Source of the DNA: Bacillus sp. SJS
Lineage (GTDB): Bacteria > Bacillota > Bacilli > Bacillales > Bacillaceae
NCBI RefSeq assembly: GCF_000732485.2
Contig: NZ_JAQV02000015.1
Coordinates: 186,001-250,000 of the forward strand
DNA: 64,000 bases
Direction of reading: 5' to 3'
A program made the position numbers and the translations under genes. This document shows, one piece after another, positions 1-8,640 of this stretch (position 1 is its first letter; the number at the start of each line of letters is the position of its first letter). Below the pieces are notes generated by a model that did not search any database, had not been told where the DNA came from, and saw only the letters and a program-made list of their open reading frames with translations.

Positions 1-26
1 AATCCATTTTCCAAGACGGCTGCTGT

Positions 27-80
27 TTATAAGGGAATGGACCCAATCGCCGGTATCACTACTAACCATATTTTTTTCAT
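27..80 (-). other. Short ORF (17 codons) or broken 5' end of an edge gene
   Basis: A strong ribosome binding site (AGGAGG, 8 bases before an ATG at 80) opens a 17-codon frame (MKKIWLVVIPAIGSIPL) that stops at 27. A second frame starting at an internal ATG (69) reads MVSSDTGDWVHSLINSSRLG and stays open to the window edge. The two frames are one base apart across an A7 run just after the first ATG. The product could be a tiny peptide, or the first codons of a longer gene with a frameshift. I do not recognise the product. Confidence 0.25.
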
Positions 81-201
81 CAAGATTACCTCCTAAATAA
101 TCTCATTTCTACTCCGTTACCCCTGTTCGGGATGCATTAACCGCTTTCTTTTCCGGTATTCATGGAGACCAGACAGACTTACGCTGGGCAAATGTAACAG
201 C

Positions 202-240
202 AAAAAGCCAGCTGACCTTTTTAAGGTAAGCTGGCTTTTT
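202..240. terminator. Bidirectional intrinsic terminator
   Basis: A long stem pairs AAAAAGCCAGCT with AGCTGGCTTTTT, flanked by A and T runs. It lies just downstream of cwlJ (minus strand) and can also end transcripts entering from the left. Confidence 0.8.
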
Positions 241-304
241 GCAGCATCTTAAGAAAATGTGAATCAGGCTGGAGGTGCAAGCTTTTCCTGACTGCCCACC
301 GCTA

Positions 305-745
305 TTATCCGTTATATACACTGGCACAGGTTCCGGGTTTGGGTTCGTAATAACAGTGATTTTTGAATTGACCGGATTTCGGCTGGCTGTACCAGGTTGG
401 GGGGCATGGTGCGTAGGGGTTAAAATACCATAAGGCATATTTGGCAGGATGATCCCGCCAATAATCCAAATTCTTCTTGGCCAGTCTTTTTTCCACCGAC
501 CTCGCCCTGTTATAAAAAACGTTTCCTTTTTGAACCGCCTCAAATGAGTAATTCCCGCCTTGCACCTGGAAGATGACCTGCCGGATCGTTCGGACATTTT
601 TAAAATCCGAGCAGCTGGCTTTTGCACGGTTTACAATGACATTCCCCACATACAGCATCCCCTGCTGGCCTTCCCCTTCCGCCTCCGCTCTCATCATCCT
701 TGCCATCAAGGCAACATCGGCATCTGTGTATTTCACTCTGGGCAT
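305..745 (-). CDS. cwlJ: Spore cortex hydrolase of the CwlJ/SleB family
   Basis: 146-residue cell wall hydrolase (Hydrolase_2 family). It matches Bacillus CwlJ almost end to end: the N-terminal block LMARMMRAEAEGEGQQG with the conserved catalytic-region glutamates, then VGNVIVNRAKASCSDF, RTIRQVIFQ, FYNRAR, YALWYFNPYAPCPPTWY and the final CASVYNG. Like CwlJ it has no signal peptide. CwlJ is deposited on the spore coat and degrades cortex peptidoglycan during Ca-dipicolinate-triggered germination. The start at 745 is preferred over an upstream in-frame codon because TGAGGTG lies 7 bases before it and the length then equals the family (about 142). It stands alone with a terminator behind it. Confidence 0.92.
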   Translation of the reverse strand: MPRVKYTDADVALMARMMRAEAEGEGQQGMLYVGNVIVNRAKASCSDFKNVRTIRQVIFQVQGGNYSFEAVQKGNVFYNRARSVEKRLAKKNLDYWRDHPAKYALWYFNPYAPCPPTWYSQPKSGQFKNHCYYEPKPGTCASVYNG

Positions 746-881
746 TTTTTTCACCTCAGGATAGTTTATGAAGGGATTATGGAATGATGTCTGAATAGCT
801 GGTGGACGGATTTGTCTATCCAATACTTCTGATATCGCCCGACTAAAATTGCAGATTCAAAAAATCCAGCCTGGAATTTGC

Positions 882-909
882 TTGAGGTAAATTTTACCTT
901 TACTATAAA
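882..909 (+). promoter_or_regulatory. SigmaA-like promoter with a 7-bp palindrome in the spacer
   Basis: TTGAGG (882-887), 16-base spacer, TATAAA (904-909), 26 bases before the first lipoprotein start. A perfect inverted repeat AGGTAAA-T-TTTACCT (885-899) fills the spacer. A repressor bound there would block RNA polymerase, so it is an operator candidate for the lipoprotein/lipase operon. The promoter call is by eye. Confidence 0.5.
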
Positions 910-935
910 TGTATGAACCTGTCTTGGAGGAATTT

Positions 936-1568
936 ATGAAACTACATAAAACTTTGTTAATCCTACTAACTTTATCTGTATTAGCAGGCTGCCGTTTGAA
1001 CGAATCCTCCAGCATAACCAAGTCTGGTGCTGATCAGGCTGTAAAAGATGAATACACAAAAGGGTATTTGTCTTCTGCAAAAGCTGTTGAAGGAGGCTTT
1101 TATCAATTTGAATCGAAAACAGGCGGGTATTCCATGCTCTTTCCGGCGGACGCCGTTATTTCCGAACACTTCGCAAACGAGAAAAAGGAAAACTACTTTG
1201 AAGCGATTATGTATAGCGGAACTATTGAAAAAGGGGAAGTAAATACTCAAGTAATCTATGAAGATCTGCCAATCACAAAAGATATCGAAGCGAATTTGGA
1301 CCTGCTTTCCACTTCCGTTTCTTATGATGGGGAATATAAGGAATCAAAAGTACATGCGAATACCATTTATCTAGGTGAAAAAACAACTGAGCAAGACGGG
1401 TTTATTAATTTTAATGATTTCGCATTTATAAAATCTAATAAAGGAAATCAAGCCGTCCGATTTATGTACAGTAGTACCTGCCATCGCGAAGACCAAGCCT
1501 GCATCTCCAATAAAGAACTCCAAAAAAAGATAGCACACAAATTGATTTATTCGGTTAAATTCCATTGA
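936..1568 (+). CDS. Tandem lipoprotein 1, putative immunity lipoprotein
   Basis: 210-residue lipoprotein: signal peptide MKLHKTLLILLTLSVLAGC with lipobox LAGC, so it should be exported, lipid-modified and held on the outer face of the membrane. The mature part starts with a polar linker, then a conserved block (DEYTKGYLSSAKAVEGGFYQ, SKTGGYSMLFPADAVIS) shared with the next four genes. A C-x6-C cysteine pair (STCHREDQACIS) near the C terminus is kept in all five and may form a disulfide. The ATG at 936 (TGGAGG, 6 bases) is preferred over an upstream codon that would put nine residues before the signal peptide. I do not recognise a named family. The immunity role is inferred from the downstream lipase-type effector. 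Confidence 0.75.
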   Translation: MKLHKTLLILLTLSVLAGCRLNESSSITKSGADQAVKDEYTKGYLSSAKAVEGGFYQFESKTGGYSMLFPADAVISEHFANEKKENYFEAIMYSGTIEKGEVNTQVIYEDLPITKDIEANLDLLSTSVSYDGEYKESKVHANTIYLGEKTTEQDGFINFNDFAFIKSNKGNQAVRFMYSSTCHREDQACISNKELQKKIAHKLIYSVKFH

Positions 1569-1584
1569 ACAGGAGGCAGTTCAC

Positions 1585-2208
1585 TTGAGACTGTTGTTAA
1601 TATGCATCACCATCTGTTTCTTAGTAATGGGAGGATGCCAAAACGAAAAGAAGCCCGCAGAACCCAGTACAGCAGCATTAAAGGATGATTTTACAAAAAG
1701 CTATTTAACTTCTTCTAAAGAAGTGGAGAAAGGGTACTATCGGTTTAAATCTAAGACGGGCGGGTACACCATGCTCCTTCCCGTGCAGGCTGTTATATCG
1801 AAAGACTTCGGAAATGAAAGGGACGAGGATTTTTATGAAGCCATCATTTATGGAGCAGAAATCGATCAGGCAGATGTGGATACTCAAATTATTTATGAAA
1901 ACAAACCGCTTACAGCACATATAGAAGAAAACCTCGACTTGTTATCTTCTTCTTCAGGCTATGATGGACCCTATTCAGAATCAGAGAGCAAAGAAATCAT
2001 CCTCTATAAAGGTGAAGAAACCGATAAAACCGACGATTATCTAACCTACCAATACGTTGGATATATCAAAGCGAAAAAAACAAATCAGGCCGTTCATTTC
2101 ATGTATGGAGCAACATGCAAAAAAGAAGAAACCGCCTGCCAAAACAAGGCAGAAAATCATAAGGATTCAGCAATGAAAATAATGAATTCCATCACTTTTA
2201 GCGAATAA
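1585..2208 (+). CDS. Tandem lipoprotein 2, putative immunity lipoprotein
   Basis: 207 residues, TTG start with GGAGG in front, 16 bases after the previous stop. The lipobox is VMGGC after a short hydrophobic segment. The mature protein repeats the family pattern: LKDDFTKSYLTSSKEVEKGY, KSKTGGYTMLLPVQAVISKD, a middle block with ENLDLLSSSSGYDGPY, and the C-x6-C pair ATCKKEETACQN. The tight spacing makes it co-transcribed with its neighbours. The paralogues have diverged clearly rather than being a fresh duplication, as expected for lipoproteins selected to neutralise different toxin variants. Confidence 0.75.
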   Translation: MRLLLICITICFLVMGGCQNEKKPAEPSTAALKDDFTKSYLTSSKEVEKGYYRFKSKTGGYTMLLPVQAVISKDFGNERDEDFYEAIIYGAEIDQADVDTQIIYENKPLTAHIEENLDLLSSSSGYDGPYSESESKEIILYKGEETDKTDDYLTYQYVGYIKAKKTNQAVHFMYGATCKKEETACQNKAENHKDSAMKIMNSITFSE

Positions 2209-2220
2209 GGAGGCTGAAAT

Positions 2221-2850
2221 GTGAGAAATACACTCCGATATTCTGCAGCCGCCCTACTTCTTACTTTAGGCGGCTGCGAAATAAGCAATCAGCCAGCAGC
2301 TGTCCCTGAAGCCAACACAGCTGCATTAAACGATGAATTTACAAAGGATTACTTAACTACTTCAAAAGAAGTTGAAAAGGACTTTTATCTCTTTGAGTCA
2401 AAAACAGGCGGGTACACGATGATTTTCCCTGCGGATGCAGTCATCTCCAAGGAATTTAATGAAACAAGAGAAACCTTCTATGAAACCATTGTTTATGGAG
2501 CAGCACGGAAAGATGCTGACATCATGGCAGACGCAACGTTTGAAAACAAACCGCAAACACAGGACATTGAATCCAATCTGGACTTGCTCTCTACAGCAGT
2601 TGGATACACAGGCGAATATAAAGAATTTAAAGAAAAAGACAAACGGATTTATTATGCCAAAGAACGATCTGAAATAGATGGAGCAATCAGCTATACCTTC
2701 TTCAGCTTTATTAAATCTGAAGGAGATTATCAGGCTGTGGAATTCATTTACAATGCAACATGCGAAAAATCAGATGAATCCTGTCCATCAGCGGCAAAAG
2801 ATCAAGAAAAAATCGCTCTAAAAATTATGAATTCTGTAACATTTAAATAA
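2221..2850 (+). CDS. Tandem lipoprotein 3, putative immunity lipoprotein
   Basis: 209 residues, GTG start 12 bases after the previous stop with AAGGAGG upstream. The signal peptide ends in the lipobox TLGGC. The mature part carries the family motifs LNDEFTKDYLTTSKEVEKDF, ESKTGGYTMIFPADAVISKE, ESNLDLLSTAVGYTGEY and the cysteine pair ATCEKSDESCPS. It is the most divergent copy in the middle region (ETRETFYETIVYGAARKDAD). Surface-exposed and membrane-anchored by lipid; role inferred from the locus only. Confidence 0.75.
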   Translation: MRNTLRYSAAALLLTLGGCEISNQPAAVPEANTAALNDEFTKDYLTTSKEVEKDFYLFESKTGGYTMIFPADAVISKEFNETRETFYETIVYGAARKDADIMADATFENKPQTQDIESNLDLLSTAVGYTGEYKEFKEKDKRIYYAKERSEIDGAISYTFFSFIKSEGDYQAVEFIYNATCEKSDESCPSAAKDQEKIALKIMNSVTFK

Positions 2851-2879
2851 GACGGGTTTACATTGAGAGGGTGTTCAAG

Positions 2880-3542
2880 GTGAATTTGGAAAAAAGTATT
2901 TCTATGTTGATGGGGGTATTACTTTCCTTTGCCATTTTGGGGGGATGCGGAATGGCAGATCAAAATGAGAAACAGGTTCAAGGAGAAACGAATACGCCCC
3001 AACCCTCTGCATTGAAGGACGACTTCACTAAAGGCTATCTAACATCTGCAAAAGAAGTGGAAAAAGGTTATTTTGAATTTAAGTCCCAGACGGATGGGTA
3101 TACCATGCTATTTCCAAGAGATGCGGTAATCTCTGATGATTTTGGGAACGAAAAGCGAGCGAATGAATTTGAGTCAATTATGTATGGCTATAATCTAAAA
3201 GGGGCGTCAATAAGCACACGTATTACATACGAAAATAAACCAAGCACCAGAGACATTGAAGAAAAACTGCGATTGCTGTCTGTGACAGCCGGCTACGATG
3301 AATCCTTCAAAAAGATTCATGCAAAGGGGAAAACCATCTATTATGCCAAAAAGACATCAGAATTAAAAAATTCGAATGCTTACGTCAATCTCAGCTTTAT
3401 CAAAGCTGGAAACAGCAATCAAGCTGTTGAATTCATTTTTAATACAAGATGCAAGAAAAACGACCAAAGCTGTCAATCAAATGTGGAAGATCTAGAGAAT
3501 GCTGCATTGAAGGTTATGACGTCCGTCCACTTTGAACAGTAG
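2880..3542 (+). CDS. Tandem lipoprotein 4, putative immunity lipoprotein
   Basis: 220 residues from a GTG at 2880, chosen because GAGAGGG lies 8 bases before it; an in-frame GTG at 2871 overlaps that site. The signal peptide ends in lipobox ILGGC. The first 50 mature residues (ADQNEKQVQGETNTPQPSAL, then KDDFTKGYLTSAKEVEKGYF) are nearly the same as in copy 5, while the C-terminal halves differ. Copies 4 and 5 are therefore the most recent duplicates. The cysteine pair is TRCKKNDQSCQS. A 268-base gap follows before copy 5. Confidence 0.75.
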   Translation: MNLEKSISMLMGVLLSFAILGGCGMADQNEKQVQGETNTPQPSALKDDFTKGYLTSAKEVEKGYFEFKSQTDGYTMLFPRDAVISDDFGNEKRANEFESIMYGYNLKGASISTRITYENKPSTRDIEEKLRLLSVTAGYDESFKKIHAKGKTIYYAKKTSELKNSNAYVNLSFIKAGNSNQAVEFIFNTRCKKNDQSCQSNVEDLENAALKVMTSVHFEQ

Positions 3543-3810
3543 TAATAAGGATAGAATTAAAGAAAAGTTCATCTGAAAGTTCGAGTACCTTTACTATTTG
3601 ATACAAATATTTTATTTTTCATCGCTTCCAGATCCTCACCTCCTCAAGACTATAAACCTACTTCCTTTATTAAACCTCGAAACAACTAAGTCTAAAAACC
3701 TGTGACAACCGATTCAAAAATACCCAATTTCCTGTTTTAGATTGTTGCACAGTGGGAATATGTGGTAGTAATTAGATGTAGAGATTTGTGACATTTGAGG
3801 GGGCTTATTA

Positions 3811-4467
3811 TTGAAATTTTATTGCGGTATTTTTGTACTTATAAGTTTATTAGTTATTGGAGGCTGCGGAATGGAAGGAAATCAAAATGATAAACAGGTT
3901 CAAGGAGAAACGAATACACCTCAGCCAGCCGCATTGAAGGACGACTTCACTAAAGGCTATCTGACATCCCCAAAAGAAGTGGAAAAAGGTTATTTTGAAT
4001 TTAAGTCCAAGACGAATGGATATACCATGCTATTTCCAAAAGATGCTATCATTTCAGATAACTTCGGCAATGAAAAGCACGGTAACGAGTATGAGTCAGT
4101 TTTATATGGTTCGGAAATAGATGGAGCTGTTATTGACACTCAAATTACGTATGAAAACAAATCAAATACTCAAAAAGTTGAACCCAATTTAAGTCTGTTA
4201 TCCTCATCTATTGATTATAAAGGAACATATAATGAGTCAAAAGAAAATGGGAAAACAAACTATTTTGCGAAAGACACCATGGATATTGAAAAAGCTACAA
4301 CCTACACTTACTTAAGCTTTATTAAAGCCGACAAAAGTGATCAAGCTGTGCGGATTGTATATACGGTAACGTGTCAAAAAGAGGATAAAAGCTGTATGTC
4401 AAAAGAAAATACCTTTGAAAAAGAAGCAACTAAAGTTATGAAATCTGTTTCCTTTAAACAGGAGTGA
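3811..4467 (+). CDS. Tandem lipoprotein 5, putative immunity lipoprotein
   Basis: 218 residues from a TTG start with GAGGGGG 7 bases upstream. Lipobox VIGGC. Family motifs: LKDDFTKGYLTSPKEVEKGY, KSKTNGYTMLFPKDAIISDN, EPNLSLLSSSIDYKGTY, and the cysteine pair VTCQKEDKSCMS. It lies 4 bases upstream of the lipase-type effector gene and is thus the copy most tightly coupled to it. The 268-base gap before it could hold a separate promoter, but I see no convincing one. Confidence 0.75.
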   Translation: MKFYCGIFVLISLLVIGGCGMEGNQNDKQVQGETNTPQPAALKDDFTKGYLTSPKEVEKGYFEFKSKTNGYTMLFPKDAIISDNFGNEKHGNEYESVLYGSEIDGAVIDTQITYENKSNTQKVEPNLSLLSSSIDYKGTYNESKENGKTNYFAKDTMDIEKATTYTYLSFIKADKSDQAVRIVYTVTCQKEDKSCMSKENTFEKEATKVMKSVSFKQE

Positions 4468-4471
4468 AAGT

Positions 4472-6427
4472 ATGACAGACAAAAAGAGTACGAATTCAGA
4501 GTTATTATCTACCGAAATGCTGCGGGCGAGAATTGCCAAAATGGAATATAGTATACCTAAAAACCCGACTGAAGAGGATATAGCTAACTTCCAAGAAAAA
4601 ATCAGGCAAATTTATATTGAAGAAACCGGAAATCCTCCTCCTGTAAATATTGATATTTATCATTCCGGTACAAAAAAATATCAGTCCATCACTGATTCAG
4701 GTTTTGATGGGACAGTCATCCACTTTTATGATCCGGAAAAAGGAATCAATCAATCATATACCCTTACCAGAGGAAGTGAAATGGGAGAAGATGCTGGTGA
4801 AGGAAAACCTTTGGATTGGCTATATAACGTCTTTGGCATTTATACTGGAAAAAATAAGGAACAATTTGACGATGCAAAGAAATTTGCAGAAGAAGTGAAT
4901 AGCGAAATAACAGCAAAGACTTCAAAAGAAGGATTAACCAAACTGGATAATTACGGAATCGGGCATTCTCTTGGCGGGAACTTAATCCAGATGCTTCAGC
5001 TCAATTCGGGTTCTTTTAAAGAAGTTTATACATTTAATGATGCTCCTCCCAGTGCTTATCAGCTAGCATATATAGACACAAAATTCAGGCGTAATTTAGT
5101 ACAGCATTTCGGGATCTCAGCTCTCGAATTTGACGAAATATACTCCATCCCAAGCGCCCAACTAGAAAAATTCGCCACCGACTACTACAAAGAACGCGGC
5201 AAAAACATCCACCACACAACATCTGCAGATGAAATTCTTTTTGCCATATCTAGTTTTCGAGGCTTTCTGTTTTTCGGAGATCGTAAAATAATTGAGACAA
5301 ATCCGGATTTTGATGGACTTAAAAATGTGCTTGATAACGTATCCGATGAGGACCTTGCAGTCATTCAAAAGAAGCTGGCAGAGATCGCGCCATATTACGA
5401 AAAGGATGGAATTGACGGCATTGTTTTGGGGGTGACTGGCTTCAATAAGAAGTTTTGGGATCAATCTATTGAAACGCTTAAAGATCTTGACCTTACTACT
5501 CTAAACCCTGTCGAACGTGCAGAGAATGCGATAACCGTTGCGAAAACGCTTGTTGCAATGAAGGATCATGTCGGGCTGATGATTGATAAGGTGACAAGTC
5601 TGAAGGATGAATTGCCTGCCTTATTATCAATCGTCGGAACCGTTTCTGCTGAAGAAAGAGAAAAAATCGAATCGGTTATAGACGGGATGGTCGACAACCT
5701 GGAGACGATGAAGGCTGCGATTGAAAACATTGGGGATGTAGCTACTTTAGAAAAGCTTCGAAATGGAGACCTTAAAGGATTTTTAAAGCAGATCGAGGTA
5801 TTAATGAACACATCGGATATCATTAAAACCGAGTTTAATGAATTTAAGGCCGGGTTTGGTTCCATAAAAACCATTCTTGAAGAACTGATGGAAAAGTTCG
5901 GAATGGCAACAGAAGCCCACCTTATGGATGCCGTAATCAGTGCACTTTCATTAGATGGATTTTCATATGAAGGCGACGATATGTTCAAAGCGAAAATGGT
6001 AGCCGGCAAACCCATTCTGATTAACCTTTCCTCCGCCCTCCGCCTTTATAAGGAAGGCCTAAACATTTATGAGGAAAAGAATACCCTCCTTAAGCAGATT
6101 AAAGAAGCGTATCATCGAGAGTATACAGATGATTATGCACTAAGAAAAGGTACGCTGATGAAGGCGATTGCCTCTACAGAGTCTGATACGGCCTGGGCCC
6201 AAAGCAGGCTTGGATACAGTACGACCGTCTATAAAGTAACAAAAATTGATGTCCAGGAAACCATTTATCCGATTCCTCCCGCCAACACCGCAACCTTCCA
6301 AGAGCTATTCCACTACCATGAAACCGAACAGGAAGCAGGAGTCAAACAAATCAATCAAATTAAAAATTCTGTTGAAAAATTCTTTCAAGAGGACCAAAAA
6401 GTAGCCTCAATGTTTAAGCTAATTTAA
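4472..6427 (+). CDS. Lipase-type effector, likely type VII secretion substrate (TslA-like layout)
   Basis: 651 residues without a signal peptide. The N-terminal third looks like an alpha/beta hydrolase: GHSLGG at 164-169 gives the nucleophile elbow (Ser166), and TLTRGSE near residue 100 fits a preceding strand. Residues from about 330 to the end are mostly helical, with heptad-like stretches. This layout, lipase first and helical targeting part last, matches the Staphylococcus aureus type VII phospholipase TslA, which is neutralised by tandem lipoproteins and needs small helical partners. The same three elements are here: five lipoproteins upstream and a small helical protein 16 bases downstream. 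It may belong to the DUF6792 group. The enzyme activity and secretion route are inferred. Confidence 0.65.
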   Translation: MTDKKSTNSELLSTEMLRARIAKMEYSIPKNPTEEDIANFQEKIRQIYIEETGNPPPVNIDIYHSGTKKYQSITDSGFDGTVIHFYDPEKGINQSYTLTRGSEMGEDAGEGKPLDWLYNVFGIYTGKNKEQFDDAKKFAEEVNSEITAKTSKEGLTKLDNYGIGHSLGGNLIQMLQLNSGSFKEVYTFNDAPPSAYQLAYIDTKFRRNLVQHFGISALEFDEIYSIPSAQLEKFATDYYKERGKNIHHTTSADEILFAISSFRGFLFFGDRKIIETNPDFDGLKNVLDNVSDEDLAVIQKKLAEIAPYYEKDGIDGIVLGVTGFNKKFWDQSIETLKDLDLTTLNPVERAENAITVAKTLVAMKDHVGLMIDKVTSLKDELPALLSIVGTVSAEEREKIESVIDGMVDNLETMKAAIENIGDVATLEKLRNGDLKGFLKQIEVLMNTSDIIKTEFNEFKAGFGSIKTILEELMEKFGMATEAHLMDAVISALSLDGFSYEGDDMFKAKMVAGKPILINLSSALRLYKEGLNIYEEKNTLLKQIKEAYHREYTDDYALRKGTLMKAIASTESDTAWAQSRLGYSTTVYKVTKIDVQETIYPIPPANTATFQELFHYHETEQEAGVKQINQIKNSVEKFFQEDQKVASMFKLI

Positions 6428-6443
6428 GAGAAGAGGGATGAAA

Positions 6444-6779
6444 ATGCCGCAGCTGTCTTTCCTGCATCAGCTCGTTCCGGAACAGGATTTTACACATAAA
6501 GCCGGGACCTTCCAGAGTTTACTTGATGAACTAAACGCAGCCGGAACAAAACTCACCCAAACCGTTCAAACCGAAATGGAAGCCCAATCAGGCGAACTCG
6601 TCGATAAAATAAGCGAAAAAATCCAGCAGCACCAAAAAATTCAAGAGGATGCCATTTCCAAGCAAAAAGCCTCTATGACCGCTCTGGCCTACCAGTACAG
6701 CAGCTTCATCAACAGCATGAACCGGCAGATGACGACGATTTATTATGAAGAGGATAAGGAAGCGGTTGTGTCTGTTTGA
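6444..6779 (+). CDS. Small helical partner of the lipase effector
   Basis: 111 residues, predicted almost wholly helical (LLDELNAAGTKLTQTVQTEM, then EKIQQHQKIQEDAISKQKAS) with no signal peptide. Size and character fit WXG100/DUF5082-like helpers that bind type VII effectors. The ATG at 6444 is preferred because GAGGG lies 6 bases before it; an in-frame ATG at 6438 abuts that site. Last gene of the operon, followed by a terminator. Binding to the effector is inferred. Confidence 0.6.
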   Translation: MPQLSFLHQLVPEQDFTHKAGTFQSLLDELNAAGTKLTQTVQTEMEAQSGELVDKISEKIQQHQKIQEDAISKQKASMTALAYQYSSFINSMNRQMTTIYYEEDKEAVVSV

Positions 6780-6794
6780 ATGGTTTTATTTGAG

Positions 6795-6820
6795 AGACTG
6801 TGTTTGTGCAGTCTTTTTTT
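6795..6820 (+). terminator. Intrinsic terminator of the lipoprotein/effector operon
   Basis: Stem AGACTG/CAGTCT with an 8-base loop, followed by seven Ts. Confidence 0.75.
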
Positions 6821-7302
6821 AATTGAGCTAAGTCCACTAAATGTTTGATATTCGACGTGTTTGATCAGATTTTTCCTTCTATTAATCATCGCTACGATGG
6901 TGTTGTTATAGTCTATGAGAGCCTTGGCACGATTTTGTTTGTATAAAGTTAAAATCCTATAAAATGAGGGTTGCCAGAAAATCAGTGGGGCATTTGAAGA
7001 AAATTCTTCACTATCAAAAGAGACAGCATGATTACAGCGAAGGTTGCTGAATCTACAGTTAAACAGGAAGAAATTGAAGACCATGTATACCGTTTAACTT
7101 TATCTAAAATCTGGAAGAGTCGACTGCTAAATTTATTATTTAAAACTGGCTGTGGTGACACGCACAGCTATTTTAAATTCATATACCATCATTTTTTCCT
7201 GTTCCTTACTTCTGAAGAATCTATTTCCTTTTCTTCGATTCGGAATTTTAATACAATATAAGAAAAACTTAAACGCAATCAGAAAGGGGCTAACTCGAAT
7301 TA
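6821..7302. other. Intergenic stretch without a convincing gene
   Basis: 480 bases between two plus-strand units. Both strands contain open frames of 77-113 codons, but they lack good ribosome binding sites and recognisable motifs, and their composition is irregular. I see no terminal repeats or transposase fragment. It may be decayed coding DNA. Confidence 0.4.
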
Positions 7303-7560
7303 ATGATGAAAGAGCAAATTACTGACAAAGATCAAATCATCTACAACAACCTTATTGAATTGCACAACTCTATAAGAGATGAATACGGAATCAAATCCTC
7401 CGACATTGGAAGCAGACTAGGAAAGACTACATATGATGCCTCTGCATACCTCTCTCCAACTCTAAAAAAATTAATTAAAAATGGTGCCGTTGAAAAAGTG
7501 TGCCGCGGCCATTATAAGCCGATTACTTATTCTTGCATTAAACGGAAGCCTTTTTTGTAA
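7303..7560 (+). CDS. Small winged-helix DNA-binding protein
   Basis: 85 residues. The segment SSDIGSRLGKTTYDASAYLS followed by PTLKKLIKNGAVEKVCRGHY reads as a helix-turn-helix with a wing: an 'IKSSDIGSRLG' entry helix, a recognition helix, and 'LIKNGAVEKV...YKPI' as the wing strands. Small proteins of this type act as repressors. It lies between two type VII toxin loci and before a shared terminator, so it may regulate one of them, but no operator pairing can be shown. The ribosome binding site AAAGGGG is 13 bases away, a little far. Confidence 0.55.
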   Translation: MMKEQITDKDQIIYNNLIELHNSIRDEYGIKSSDIGSRLGKTTYDASAYLSPTLKKLIKNGAVEKVCRGHYKPITYSCIKRKPFL

Positions 7561-7607
7561 ATATTAGAGATCAATCGCTATAAGTTTCAGCTATCTTTTA
7601 TATTTAA

Positions 7608-7632
7608 AAACTCCGGCTGCAGACCGGAGTTT
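7608..7632. terminator. Bidirectional terminator
   Basis: Stem AAACTCCGG/CCGGAGTTT with a 7-base loop. It separates the plus-strand winged-helix gene from the converging toxin operon. Confidence 0.75.
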
Positions 7633-7662
7633 GCTAGTATATTCATTCTCAAACATACAAAA

Positions 7663-8640
7663 TTACTCCCCATACTCCTCTTTAATTGCTTTTTCAGCAC
7701 AAAACTCAAAAAATCTGTTTAAAAGCTCATCTACATCTTCTTTCCTTGCAATTGCATCCCGCCAGTCGGCAGGGCTGGCATCCATGTGCTTGGATAAATG
7801 TTCATTAGGTTTAACTTTATGCCAAATTCCTGCCATGGTATACGTTATAGAAGCAACCGTATCCGTGTCATCTCCTAAGTTGACTGCCTTTAGAACGGCA
7901 TCCTTTAAGGTTGAAGTGCTGCCGAGACACCAGATTGCGGCTTCGAGTGTGTGCACAACATAACCGTCAGAGCGGATTTCTTTTTCGGGGAGGCTGAAGA
8001 AATCCGGTTTGAAGAGCCGGGAGTAGTGCTTAAATTCCTTAATGTAAGGATGCTCTCTATCATAGTTTTCCCGGAAAAGCTTAGCGATTTGTTCCAAGGC
8101 TGTTTTAGGTGAATTGTTATATAATATTCTCAACAGAAATTCAATGTAAATAATAGAGCCTACGATTGCTCTTGGATGTGAATGTGTAAGCTCTGTATAT
8201 TTTTTTATGGTTTGAACTTTCTCCCTAAAGTCAAAACTCCGATAAATAATAAAAGCCACTGGTCCGATTCTCATAAGAGCTCCATTTCCATTGTCATACG
8301 GATCAGAACCCCCGCATTTCTCCGGCGGTACTCCATTTTCAAATCTATGAATAGCCTCAATAGTCGTTCTTCCTATATCGAACATTTCATTGAATGGCGT
8401 CCAATAGCCTTTATTCTTATACAAAACAAACTTTCTCATTAAATCTTCGACAGGCTTCTCTTCTATTAGATTTTCGATGAGGCATAGAGTGAGTGAGGTA
8501 TCATCAGACCACGTACCAGGAGGCTGATTGTAGGTACCATATCCTGTTACGTCTTCAATTTTAAACGATCCTCTTCCTTTAAACTCTGCGGGCACACCTA
8601 ATAAATCTCCAACAATTCCTCCGTAGAGGGCTGGCATCAT
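7663..8640 (-). CDS. ADP-ribosylglycohydrolase family protein (DraG/ARH type)
   Basis: 325 residues. The dinuclear metal-site motifs of the family are visible: YGGIVGDLLGVPAEF at the start, GTWSDDTSLTL near residue 43, GNGALMRIGPVA near residue 118, and LGDDTDTVASITY near residue 280. Members hydrolyse ADP-ribose from proteins or small molecules in the cytosol. It is the last gene of the minus-strand TNT toxin unit, 105 bases after the immunity gene. TNT toxins cleave NAD to nicotinamide and ADP-ribose, so this enzyme may help the producer deal with ADP-ribose or with ADP-ribosylation; that link is inference. The ribosome binding site is weak. Confidence 0.88.
   Translation of the reverse strand: MMPALYGGIVGDLLGVPAEFKGRGSFKIEDVTGYGTYNQPPGTWSDDTSLTLCLIENLIEEKPVEDLMRKFVLYKNKGYWTPFNEMFDIGRTTIEAIHRFENGVPPEKCGGSDPYDNGNGALMRIGPVAFIIYRSFDFREKVQTIKKYTELTHSHPRAIVGSIIYIEFLLRILYNNSPKTALEQIAKLFRENYDREHPYIKEFKHYSRLFKPDFFSLPEKEIRSDGYVVHTLEAAIWCLGSTSTLKDAVLKAVNLGDDTDTVASITYTMAGIWHKVKPNEHLSKHMDASPADWRDAIARKEDVDELLNRFFEFCAEKAIKEEYGE

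Noticed and set aside
7028-7261. 77-codon plus-strand open frame between the lipase operon and the winged-helix gene
   Set aside because: No ribosome binding site, no motif, irregular composition; listed only as intergenic.
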